NCBI GenBank assembly: GCA_033722375.1
Contig: JAWVZB010000024.1
Span: 1 to 32,357 of the forward strand
Reading direction: 5' to 3'
Length of the DNA stretch: 32,357 nucleotides
DNA from: JAWVZB01 sp033722375
GTDB lineage: Bacteria; Actinomycetota; Nitriliruptoria; Nitriliruptorales; Nitriliruptoraceae
The notes under the pieces were generated by a model. It was not told where the DNA came from. It did no database searches and saw nothing but the letters and a program-made list of their open reading frames with translations. Positions 7,053 through 14,123 of the stretch are shown piece by piece; the first letter of the stretch is position 1, and each line of letters opens with the position of its first letter. The position numbers and the translations under genes were made by a program.

Positions 7053-8308
7053 CGGCCACCATGCGCGCTCTGGCGGTGGATCTGGTCTCGCCACGCGGGG
7101 TGCTGTCCACCGTCGCGGGTGGGTTCCGCGACGAGTTGCGCTACGGCGGGACCGGCTCGGTGCTGCAGCTCACGGAGGTGCCGGTTCCGGAGCGTCGACG
7201 GGGTTGGGTGCGCATCCGTCCCACGCTCGCAGGCATCTGTGCCAGCGACCACAAGCTGCTGACGCTCACCGCGCACTCCATCACGCTCAGCGCACTGCAC
7301 GGGCTGCCCTGGCAACGGATCGTGCCCGGCCACGAGATCGTCGGCGAGGTCGTGGAGGCCGACCCGGACGCGCAGGTTTCTCCCGGAGACCGAGTGGTGG
7401 CGGAGAACCTGGTCTCGTGTGTCCACAAGGGCTTCGCCCGCTGCAGCCGTTGCGAAGACTCCCTCGAGGGGTTGTGCGCCCACTTCGCCGACGAGGGCAC
7501 CGCCACCCGAGGTGGCTTCGGGTTCGGCAACCACGCCGACTACGGGGGCGGCTGGAGCGAACAGCTCGTCGCTCCCGAGGAGCTGGTCCATCCCGTTCCT
7601 GACGACCTCGACGACCGCACCGCGGTCCTGGCCGAGCCCACGGCGATCGGCGTCCACGCGATCCTGAGCAACCCCCCGGCTCGCGATGGCCGCATCCTCG
7701 TCGTCGGACCCGGCGGGATCGGCCTGACCCTGTGCCATGCGCTCTCGGCGCTCGTGCCCGCTGCCGAGGTCACCGTGGCGGGGCTCGGCCACTTCGCCGA
7801 CGGCCTCGCGGTCCGGGCAGGTGCGGCCCATCTTCTCCACGGCACCGGCCGGGAGCTCGTCACCTCAGCCGGAGAGGTCCTCGGGACCCCCGTCCGAGGC
7901 AACCGGCTCTCCGGTCCTGTCCTGGAGGACGGTTTCGACGTGATCTACGACACGGTCGGCAGCGAACAGACCTTGAACGACGCCATCCGGATGCTGCGTC
8001 CACGGGGCGAGCTCGTGCTCATCGCCACCGCCGCCGAGAGGTCGCTCGATCTGGGTCTCGTGTGGCACCGGGAACTGTCGATCCGAGGTACCGCCTTCTA
8101 CGGCAGGTCCGACGTTCCCGACGGGGCGCTCGTTCCGGGCGGCCGACGCCGCGAGATGGCGATCGCCCTCGACGTCCTGGGTCAGCAACGGCCGGACGAT
8201 CTGGTGACCCACGTCTTCGCGCTCGGCGATCACCTCGAAGCCCTGCGTACCTCGGCCGCCGGACCCGCCCGTGAAGCCGTCCGGGTGGCCTTCGATCCTG
8301 CTGCCTGA
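7049..8308 (+). CDS. Zinc-dependent alcohol dehydrogenase (MDR superfamily)
   Basis: This is a 419-aa medium-chain dehydrogenase. Likely catalytic zinc ligands are C64 (GICASDHK) and H95-E96 (PGHEIVGEV). A cysteine lobe for structural zinc has C124, C132, C135 and C143. The Rossmann motif GPGGIGL is at 220-226. The region around NHADYGGGWSEQLVAP resembles Zn-dependent threonine/alcohol dehydrogenase families. ATG 7049 overlaps the stop of the MBL-fold gene by 4 nt, so the two products are expected in fixed ratio. It should oxidise an alcohol or reduce an aldehyde/ketone with NAD(P); the substrate cannot be read from the sequence. At 419 aa it is longer than typical (~350 aa) because of N-terminal and coenzyme-domain insertions. 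Confidence 0.88.
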   Translation: MTATMRALAVDLVSPRGVLSTVAGGFRDELRYGGTGSVLQLTEVPVPERRRGWVRIRPTLAGICASDHKLLTLTAHSITLSALHGLPWQRIVPGHEIVGEVVEADPDAQVSPGDRVVAENLVSCVHKGFARCSRCEDSLEGLCAHFADEGTATRGGFGFGNHADYGGGWSEQLVAPEELVHPVPDDLDDRTAVLAEPTAIGVHAILSNPPARDGRILVVGPGGIGLTLCHALSALVPAAEVTVAGLGHFADGLAVRAGAAHLLHGTGRELVTSAGEVLGTPVRGNRLSGPVLEDGFDVIYDTVGSEQTLNDAIRMLRPRGELVLIATAAERSLDLGLVWHRELSIRGTAFYGRSDVPDGALVPGGRRREMAIALDVLGQQRPDDLVTHVFALGDHLEALRTSAAGPAREAVRVAFDPAA

Positions 8309-8309
8309 A

Positions 8310-8330
8310 CGACCGTCTTCCCGCCGGTCG
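8310..8330 (+). terminator. Weak inverted repeat after the alcohol dehydrogenase gene
   Basis: CGACCG (8310-8315) pairs with CGGTCG (8325-8330) across a 9-nt loop just after the stop codon, and CGACCG recurs at 8333-8338, so the middle arm could pair with either side. No T-tract follows. It may be a weak terminator of the MBL/dehydrogenase unit. Confidence 0.25.
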
Positions 8331-8381
8331 AGCGACCGACCTCCCGCGTTACGTTCGCGATCGACAGGCGTTAGTACAGGT

Positions 8382-8407
8382 GGAAGCGCTCGAACGATGC
8401 CGCTTCC
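8382..8407 (+). promoter_or_regulatory. Hairpin in the leader of the M15 lipoprotein gene
   Basis: GGAAGCG (8382-8388) pairs perfectly with CGCTTCC (8401-8407) across a 12-nt loop. It ends 23 nt before the preferred GTG start at 8431, so it would lie in the 5' leader. If the gene began at the more distal GTG 8380 the repeat would be coding instead. Confidence 0.25.
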
Positions 8408-8430
8408 TCCGCCCCTCCCAGAGGTCCGCA

Positions 8431-9750
8431 GTGCTCGGAGACAGAGCGAGGAACCGTGCCGCCATCGTGGCGGTCGGCTTCGCGATGCTGCTCTCCGCCT
8501 GTGGTGGCGGAGACGACGGCCCAGCCGCGGATCCCACGTCCACGGCAACCGAAGCAGCGGGCCACACCACCGGCTCCGACGCGGCCGCCGAACTGCCCCA
8601 TCGAGCGGCCCAGCCTCCGTCGGCCGCTGCGACAGGAGGATCTTCGCCGGCTGACACCGCCTCGACGTCGGGCCTCCCCGAGACGGTCGAGACCCATCGT
8701 CCGGCGCTCCTCGTCCGGCCCGCGGGCCAGGATCCAACGACGGCCCACGCCGCTCGGGCCGTGGACGGCGTCGCAGACCTGGCCGCGACGTCAGAGTTCA
8801 CCGCCCGGTTCGTCGTGCGTCCCCCTTCAGACGAGGACGACACCTCTCCCCCGCCGACCCCACCAGCGCCCCAGCAGATCGAGGTCAAGGCCCTGGGCGT
8901 GAATCCCCTGGACTTCCGCCCACTGACCCCAGATGTCACCGCACAGGAGCCAGGAGTCTGGCAACGCCTCCTCGAGGGAGATGTCGTCGTCCGCCACGAC
9001 GTCGCACAGAAGCTCGGACTCGAGCTCGGCGAGACCTACCGGCTCCTCGGTCCGGACGGGGAGATCGACGCACGCATCGGGGCCTTCGCCTCGAACGGGG
9101 CTCCGCCCCTCGCGGAGGTCCTGGTGCCCTGGACCCTCAGCGCACAACTCGGCGCGGGCGAGCCCAACCTGCTGGTGGTCGGGGCGGACGACGACGCAGA
9201 CCCGTCTGCGCTCGGTGACGCGATCGTCGCGGCGATCGGGGGCGGCGAGGTCAGCGTCCGGGACGCACCCGAGGAGCAACGCGCGCAACTGGTCGGCACC
9301 GGACGCTTCGATTTCCAGCCCTTCGACTACACCGACCTCGGTGACGGGATGATCGTCATCGACCCGGCGTGGGTGCAGCGCTGGATCACCACCATCTCGC
9401 TCCCTGGCATCGGCACGACCCGGTGCCACCGCGTCATGGTTCCACAACTGCTGAAGGCGCTCGAGGAGATCCGAGCCGCAGGGCTGTACGGGCACTTCAA
9501 GCCGGAGCAGTTCGGGGGCTGCTACATGCCACGGCACATCGACTGGGACCCCACCAAGCCCCTGTCGATGCACGCTTGGGGCCTCGCCATCGACTTCAAC
9601 ACGCACGACAACTGGCTCGGCCACACCCCGACCATGGATCCCCGCATCGTCGAGATCTTCGAGCGGTGGGGCTTCGAGTGGGGTGGTCGCTGGGCCCGAC
9701 CCGACGGGATGCACTTCGAACTCGATCGGGTCATCGAGGTGGACGGCTGA
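8431..9750 (+). CDS. Lipoprotein: MacB-like extracellular domain fused to M15 (VanY-type) peptidase
   Basis: From GTG 8431 (AGAGG 6 nt upstream) the product has 439 aa. It starts with a basic n-region, a hydrophobic stretch and a lipobox ending LLSAC, so C24 would be lipidated and the protein anchored outside the membrane. Residues ~25-150 are Ala/Pro/Thr-rich. Residues ~150-290 (KALGVNPLDFRPLTP, later VVVRHDVAQKLGLELG and EVLVPW) resemble the MacB/FtsX-type periplasmic domain of ABC permeases, but no permease helices follow. The C-terminal domain (~325-439) has M15 zinc motifs: SMHAWGLAIDF with H381 and D388, and DGMHFEL with H428. The likely role is peptidoglycan stem-peptide cleavage (D,D- or L,D-type). 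GTG 8380 would add 17 residues but has no ribosome site. Confidence 0.82.
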   Translation: MLGDRARNRAAIVAVGFAMLLSACGGGDDGPAADPTSTATEAAGHTTGSDAAAELPHRAAQPPSAAATGGSSPADTASTSGLPETVETHRPALLVRPAGQDPTTAHAARAVDGVADLAATSEFTARFVVRPPSDEDDTSPPPTPPAPQQIEVKALGVNPLDFRPLTPDVTAQEPGVWQRLLEGDVVVRHDVAQKLGLELGETYRLLGPDGEIDARIGAFASNGAPPLAEVLVPWTLSAQLGAGEPNLLVVGADDDADPSALGDAIVAAIGGGEVSVRDAPEEQRAQLVGTGRFDFQPFDYTDLGDGMIVIDPAWVQRWITTISLPGIGTTRCHRVMVPQLLKALEEIRAAGLYGHFKPEQFGGCYMPRHIDWDPTKPLSMHAWGLAIDFNTHDNWLGHTPTMDPRIVEIFERWGFEWGGRWARPDGMHFELDRVIEVDG

Positions 9751-9757
9751 CCACAGA

Positions 9758-9763
9758 TACGCT
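9758..9763 (+). promoter_or_regulatory. Candidate -10 box for hemQ
   Basis: TACGCT lies just after the preceding stop codon and 40 nt before the hemQ ATG. It fits the TANNNT pattern repeated in this window. A -35 box is not evident. Confidence 0.3.
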
Positions 9764-9803
9764 CCGGTGCGAACCCCGCAACCGATCGACACCGAGCGAG
9801 CTG

Positions 9804-10601
9804 ATGCCAGAAGCGCCCGCACCGAACGAGGGTTGGGGTGTGCTCCACCTCTTCCTCCGCTTGGATCATGGTGCCGTGGGCGACCTCCCGCCGTCGGCAG
9901 GCAAGGAGATCGTCGCGACCCTCGAGCGGCTGGGTGAGGAGCTGCAACTACACCTGTTCGCGACGCTCGGTCACAAGTCCGACGTCATGGTCATGGCGCT
10001 CTCCGAGAACCCCGCTCTGCTGCGGCGAGCACAGACCGAGATCTGTCGCGCTGGAGCCCCCGCGCTGACGCTGGTTTGGTCCTACGTCAGTCTCACGGAG
10101 ACGTCGGAGTACACGCCGACCGCTGAGCAACATCGCGAGGATCTCGCCGCCAAGGGCGTGAGCGGAGAGGACCTCGACCGTCGAGTCGAGAAGTTCCGCG
10201 AACGGATGGCCGCGTACAACCGTGACAAGCTCTACCCGGACATGCCGGCCTGGGAGGTCGCCGGGTTCTACCCGATGTCACACCGGCGCGAGGGCGACGA
10301 CAACTGGTACTCGCTGCCGTTCGACGACCGCCGGGAGCTCATGCACGACCACGGGCGGTCCGGACGTGCGTTCACGGGGCGGGTCCTCCAGCTCGTGACC
10401 GGCTCGACGGGCCTCGACGACTGGGAGTGGGGCGTCACGCTGTTCGCCCACCGACTCGACGACATCAAGGACGTGGTCTACACCTTGCGCTTCGACGAGG
10501 CCTCCGCGCGCTTCGCCGAGTTCGGGCCGTTCGTGGTCGGCCTCCGTCGCAGTCCCGCCGAACTGGTCGACGAGCTCGGACTGCCAGGCAGCGAGTCCTG
10601 A
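9804..10601 (+). CDS. hemQ: Coproheme decarboxylase HemQ (chlorite dismutase family)
   Basis: This 265-aa protein is the last enzyme of the coproporphyrin-dependent heme pathway of Gram-positive bacteria, converting coproheme to heme b with peroxide. Diagnostic segments are KLYPDMPAW (141-150), GFYPMSHRR (154-162), DNWYSLPF, LMHDHGRSGRAF with the probable proximal heme ligand H183, and TGSTGLDDWEWGVTLFAH (199-216), ending in SARFAEFGPF. The Tyr of LYP (144) is the likely catalytic tyrosine by family knowledge. ATG 9804 is taken because upstream in-frame sequence belongs to the previous gene; the ribosome site is weak (GAGCGAG). The stop overlaps the CTG at which the next gene may start. No other heme gene is in the window. 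Confidence 0.93.
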   Translation: MPEAPAPNEGWGVLHLFLRLDHGAVGDLPPSAGKEIVATLERLGEELQLHLFATLGHKSDVMVMALSENPALLRRAQTEICRAGAPALTLVWSYVSLTETSEYTPTAEQHREDLAAKGVSGEDLDRRVEKFRERMAAYNRDKLYPDMPAWEVAGFYPMSHRREGDDNWYSLPFDDRRELMHDHGRSGRAFTGRVLQLVTGSTGLDDWEWGVTLFAHRLDDIKDVVYTLRFDEASARFAEFGPFVVGLRRSPAELVDELGLPGSES

Positions 10602-11971
10602 CCCCGTCCTGGGTCGCACCCGAGCCCCTCGTCCACCGGGCCACCGGCCTGCTGCACGATCTCGGCCTGGGGCCCGGTGACCGTCTGCTCACCCTGCTCC
10701 CGAACACCCCCGCGACGTTCGCGGTCGGGCTCGCAGCCATGCTCGAGGGCGTGGTCCAGGTGGCGTTGCCAGCCGACCTGCGTCCCCCCGAGATCGCCAC
10801 CATCGTGGAGGATGCGGCACCGGTCGCCGCTCTCGTGGGGTCGGGTGCCGACTCGCTCCCCGACGATGTCCCGACGCGGGTGCTGGATGAGACCGTCCTC
10901 GACCAAGCGCGGGCAACTGCTCCGTCGTCCGACTGGCCCCGCACGCGGCCGATGGCGTACACGTCAGGGACCACCGGGCGACGCAAGGGTGTCTACGTCG
11001 GGGTGCACGAGCCTGCATGGGGCGAAGCGGTGATCCGCGACGAGCTGGAGGCCTTCGACAGGCGTCATGGCGACCGGCACCTCGTCGTGTCGCCGCTCTA
11101 CCACTCGGGGCCGTTCCGCTTCGCCGCCGTCACCGTGCTCATGGGCGGCCAGGTCGCCGTCCTGCCCTCGTTCGACGCGGATGAGTTCCGCACCGCCCTC
11201 CGGACGTTGCGTCCGACGTCGCTGTTCTGCGTTCCGACGCACCTACAGCGACTCCTGGGGCTGCCGCAACTAGAAGCGGACGATCTGGCGTCCCTGCGGC
11301 TCCTCGCACATGCTGGGGCGCCCTGTCCCGTTCCCGTGAAGGAACGGGTCCTCGAACTCGCGCCCGATGGCTGCGTGTGGGAGTTCTACGGGTCGACGGA
11401 AGGCCAGTTCACCGTCTGCCCGCCAGAACTGTGGCGGCGCTCGCCGGGAACGGTCGGGGCCGCCCGTCCGGGCCGTCGCCTCGAGCTCCGCGACACGACC
11501 GACGACGGGATCGGCACCGTCTGGGTCACCGCACCGCCGCACGCCCGGTGGGAGTACTGGCGCGATCCCGTCAAAACCGCTGCTGCATGGGACGGGGACG
11601 CCTTCACGGTCGGCGACCTCGGACACTTCGACGGCGACCTGCTCCACCTCGACGGGCGCCCCGGCGACCTCGTGATCACCGGTGGGGTCAACGTCTACCC
11701 GGCAGAGGTCGAAGCCGCCCTGCGCCAGCTCGAGGGGGTCGCAGAAGCGGTGGTGTTCGGGGTCCCAGACGAGGAATGGGGGGAACGACTCGTTGCTGCG
11801 GTGACCCCGGAGGGCGACGCCGACCCCGACTCCACCGCGCTCCGCCAGGCGCTGCGGAGCGAGCTGGCGCCGCCGAAGGTGCCGAAACAACTCCACGTCG
11901 TCGCCGAGCTTCCCCGCACGGCAACCGGCAAGGTCCGGCGTACCGATCTGCCTGAGCTCCTGGGACCCTGA
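10598..11971 (+). CDS. Short acyl-CoA ligase (AMP-forming), possible CTG start
   Basis: The product is about 457 aa. It has the adenylate-forming motifs: P-loop MAYTSGTTGRRKG (119-131), EFYGSTEGQ, GDLGHFDGDLLHLDGRPGD with GGVNVYPAEVEAAL, and the C-terminal catalytic Lys in PRTATGKVRR. It activates a carboxylate as acyl-AMP and then acyl-CoA; the substrate is unknown. No in-frame ATG, GTG or TTG lies between 10430 and the ATG at 10739, which is inside the fold. CTG 10598, overlapping the hemQ stop as CTGA, gives a protein beginning just before the first conserved helix, shorter than the 500-550 aa usual for the family. The other choice is GTG 10427, deep within hemQ. The end is 17 nt from a convergent gene. 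Confidence 0.82.
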   Translation: MTPSWVAPEPLVHRATGLLHDLGLGPGDRLLTLLPNTPATFAVGLAAMLEGVVQVALPADLRPPEIATIVEDAAPVAALVGSGADSLPDDVPTRVLDETVLDQARATAPSSDWPRTRPMAYTSGTTGRRKGVYVGVHEPAWGEAVIRDELEAFDRRHGDRHLVVSPLYHSGPFRFAAVTVLMGGQVAVLPSFDADEFRTALRTLRPTSLFCVPTHLQRLLGLPQLEADDLASLRLLAHAGAPCPVPVKERVLELAPDGCVWEFYGSTEGQFTVCPPELWRRSPGTVGAARPGRRLELRDTTDDGIGTVWVTAPPHARWEYWRDPVKTAAAWDGDAFTVGDLGHFDGDLLHLDGRPGDLVITGGVNVYPAEVEAALRQLEGVAEAVVFGVPDEEWGERLVAAVTPEGDADPDSTALRQALRSELAPPKVPKQLHVVAELPRTATGKVRRTDLPELLGP

Positions 11972-11992
11972 TCCGACCCGGCGGGCGATCAG
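11968..11992. terminator. Two-way hairpin spanning two convergent stop codons
   Basis: CTGATC (11968-11973) pairs with GATCAG (11987-11992) around a 13-nt GC-rich loop. The left arm contains the stop of the acyl-CoA ligase (TGA 11969-11971) and the right arm contains the stop of the potassium channel on the other strand (11991-11989). The symmetry would let it serve both transcripts. No U-tract follows on either strand. Confidence 0.35.
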
Positions 11993-13059
11993 CCGTCCGT
12001 GAACCGTCGCCGCATCGCCACGACCTCGTCGTCGCTTCCCACCACCACGATGACGTCGCCTGGCTCGAGCACGGTGTCCGCCGACGGATGCGTGTCGAGT
12101 CGATCACCCTCCCCGTGCCGGATCGCAAGCACCGAACAGCCGTAGCGGTCCCGGATCGCGGCCTCACGGAGCGTCTCGCCCGCCAGCTCCGACCCGACCT
12201 CGATCGGCACCTCCTCGAGCGTGTAGTCCGTCGCACCTGCGCCGATGCCATCGAGGAAGTCCGCTACCACCGGGCGCGTCAGGATCTGGGCGATCCGCTT
12301 CCCCCCGATCGTGGCCGGCAGTATCACCCGATCCGCACCGGCGCGCCGCAGCTTCTCCTCGGTCTCGTCCGCCTTGGCGCGGGCGATCATCACCGCGCCC
12401 GGGTTCAGCCCCTTGGCGGTGAGCGTGACGAGCACGTTGTCGGCGTCTCCGTGGACCGCCGCGGCGACCGCCCGTGCACGCTCGATGCCGGCGTCATGCA
12501 TGACCTGCTCCTGGGTCGCGTCGCCCTCCACGTGGTGGTACTCCAGCGCCTCGAGCTCGGCGAGCTTCCCAGGGTCGTTCTCGATCACCACGAACGGCGC
12601 CCCGTCATCGGCCAGCGCATCGGCGAGGTGGCGGCCGACACGACCGAAGCCGCAGATCACCACGTGGCGGTCCAACTCTGCGATCTCCCGCTGCATTCGT
12701 CGCCTTTCGATGAAACGTCCGAGGTGCCCCTCCACAACGAACTCCGCCGCCGTCACCGCGGCGTAGGAGGCACTGCCGACGCCGGCCGCGATGAGCCCGA
12801 TCGTCAGGACCTTCCCGGCCGTGCTCGGCTCGACGATCTCTCGGAACCCGACGGTCGTGACCGTGATGATGGTCATGTAGAGCGAATCCAGGGGGGAGAC
12901 ACCCTCGATGAGCTGGTAGCCGAAGAACCCGATCAGGAGCACTGTGAAGAACCCGACCACCGCGATCCGCAGGCGACGGAGCTCCGGAGGCGGCGCCGTG
13001 CGGCTGGGGGCACGCCCCCATCGGCCCCGCCCCGCTCCGGTCTCGCCCCGTCTCCTCAC
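11989..13059 (-). CDS. Two-TM potassium channel with RCK (TrkA-N/TrkA-C) domains
   Basis: The protein has 356 aa. Hydrophobic helices at ~32-52 and ~82-108 flank a pore loop with TVTTVGF (66-72). The next residue is Arg73 (GFRE), where TVGYG channels have Gly. A cytosolic RCK domain follows with Rossmann motif GFGRVG (137-142) and acidic strand end VVIEND, then a TrkA-C domain (~275-350) ending EPGDVIVVVGSDDE. It should be a nucleotide- or ion-gated K+ channel, tetrameric in the membrane. GTG 13059 is chosen because it overlaps the DUF2804 stop as GTGA; a second GTG lies directly upstream at 13062, and the longer frame reads into DUF2804 coding sequence. Translational coupling to DUF2804 is likely. 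Confidence 0.88.
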   Translation of the reverse strand: MRRRGETGAGRGRWGRAPSRTAPPPELRRLRIAVVGFFTVLLIGFFGYQLIEGVSPLDSLYMTIITVTTVGFREIVEPSTAGKVLTIGLIAAGVGSASYAAVTAAEFVVEGHLGRFIERRRMQREIAELDRHVVICGFGRVGRHLADALADDGAPFVVIENDPGKLAELEALEYHHVEGDATQEQVMHDAGIERARAVAAAVHGDADNVLVTLTAKGLNPGAVMIARAKADETEEKLRRAGADRVILPATIGGKRIAQILTRPVVADFLDGIGAGATDYTLEEVPIEVGSELAGETLREAAIRDRYGCSVLAIRHGEGDRLDTHPSADTVLEPGDVIVVVGSDDEVVAMRRRFTDG

Positions 13060-14000
13060 CACCGTGCCTCGTGGTCCTCGGTCACACCGTGGAGCAACAC
13101 CTCGACCGGAGCACCATCGGGTCCGGGCAAGGTTCCGGTGAAGACACCGATCGGCTGCACGTAGCTGCTGATGAAGGGACCGAGGCGCTCGTCCGCCGCG
13201 CGCTCTGCCATCGGGGCGAAACCGAGCTCCCACCCCGGGCCGTGGAGTGCCCATCGGTCACCGCCGGGCGTGATCGCTGACGCGTCGAGCGGAGACGGCA
13301 CACCGTCCCACCACACGACGTTCTCGCCCGGCCCTGCGGCGTTCATGCCCGTGGACAGGTTGAACCCCACCTCGCGTCCGCCGGCGCGCCCGGCGCCAGC
13401 GGCCCACAGCCAGCGGGTGTGGGCGTCCTGGCGTCCGAGCGTCCAGTCGCGCCACCCACCGCCCTGCAAGCGTCGTTCGTGGGACCCGATGGCCACCGAA
13501 CCCGTGGCGCGGTAGCCCGCGCACTTCTCGGTGGTGTTCCACCCCCCGCCGGGGGTGCCCGTGACCAAGGTCACCGGCAGACCGGAGTCGGCGCTCACCC
13601 GGGCACGCAGGCGCCCGCGATCCGTCGGGACGTCCAACGCGATGCCACCCGTCTCCCGCAGCACGAGGGCGGCCTCGCGGCGGCGCCACGAGGCGCTCGA
13701 GGCTGGTTCGAGCCCGACACGCGCACCCCGCCCGAACAAGGAACGATCCTCCCAGGTCAAGAGCTCATCGTCCAGGACGGCCCAGCAGAAAGCCGCCGCG
13801 GCGTAGCCCAGGTGAGCGACCGCCGCGCCGACCATGATCCCCTCACCGCCTGCCGCGGCATAGTGCCATCGGCGCCGGCGCCCCCGCCAACGCGGGAGCG
13901 TGCGGCTGGGCGACCCCGACATCCGGCCACCGTAGAGGCCGACCGTCAAACCGCCCCGTCCGTCGACGGGGGAAGGCGGGGCGTCGGCGAGGAGTTCCAC
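13056..14000 (-). CDS. DUF2804 domain protein
   Basis: The product is 314 aa from GTG 14000. It resembles the DUF2804 family: a basic RRRRWHYAAAGG segment, then VGAAVAHLGYAAAAFCW, a central RRLQGGGWRDWTLGRQDAH and NLSTGMNAAGPGENVVWWDG, with the final third rich in Trp and Gly. The family has no established biochemical role; its members look like cytosolic beta-rich proteins. The Trp-rich conserved region resembles lipocalin-like/hydroxyneurosporene-synthase-type folds, but this is a guess. The start is preferred because TAGGCT sits 10 nt upstream and family similarity fades further upstream. The stop overlaps the potassium channel start (GTGA), so the two form one operon. Confidence 0.72.
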   Translation of the reverse strand: MELLADAPPSPVDGRGGLTVGLYGGRMSGSPSRTLPRWRGRRRRWHYAAAGGEGIMVGAAVAHLGYAAAAFCWAVLDDELLTWEDRSLFGRGARVGLEPASSASWRRREAALVLRETGGIALDVPTDRGRLRARVSADSGLPVTLVTGTPGGGWNTTEKCAGYRATGSVAIGSHERRLQGGGWRDWTLGRQDAHTRWLWAAGAGRAGGREVGFNLSTGMNAAGPGENVVWWDGVPSPLDASAITPGGDRWALHGPGWELGFAPMAERAADERLGPFISSYVQPIGVFTGTLPGPDGAPVEVLLHGVTEDHEARW

Positions 14001-14010
14001 GGTGCCGCCG

Positions 14011-14016
14011 AGCCTA
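14011..14016 (-). promoter_or_regulatory. Candidate -10 box for the DUF2804/channel operon (near-leaderless)
   Basis: On the minus strand TAGGCT is followed by 10 nt and then GTG 14000. Transcription starting about 7 nt after the box would leave almost no leader. An overlapping TATAGG is also present. A -35 box is not clear. Confidence 0.35.
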
Positions 14017-14092
14017 TACCGCGTCCGTCCGGCTCCCAGCGAGGCCGGATCGGCCCCACCACGCGGCCCCCGGTCCCGCCTTGCCACCTCTC

Positions 14093-14098
14093 TACGGT
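14093..14098 (+). promoter_or_regulatory. Candidate -10 box for the UlaG-like hydrolase
   Basis: TACGGT lies 25 nt before ATG 14124, followed by the ribosome site GGAGGA. It fits the recurring TANNNT pattern. Confidence 0.35.
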
Positions 14099-14123
14099 GA
14101 CGGGTGACGATCCTGGAGGAACG

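Noticed and set aside
8350..8376. TACGTT and TTAGTA as promoter boxes for the M15 lipoprotein gene
   Set aside because: They lie 55-80 nt from the start with no -35 partner, and two equally poor candidates compete.
13060..13254. N-terminal extension of the potassium channel to 421 aa
   Set aside because: The extra residues overlap DUF2804 coding sequence and look like an Arg-rich shadow; GTG 13059 overlaps the DUF2804 stop neatly.
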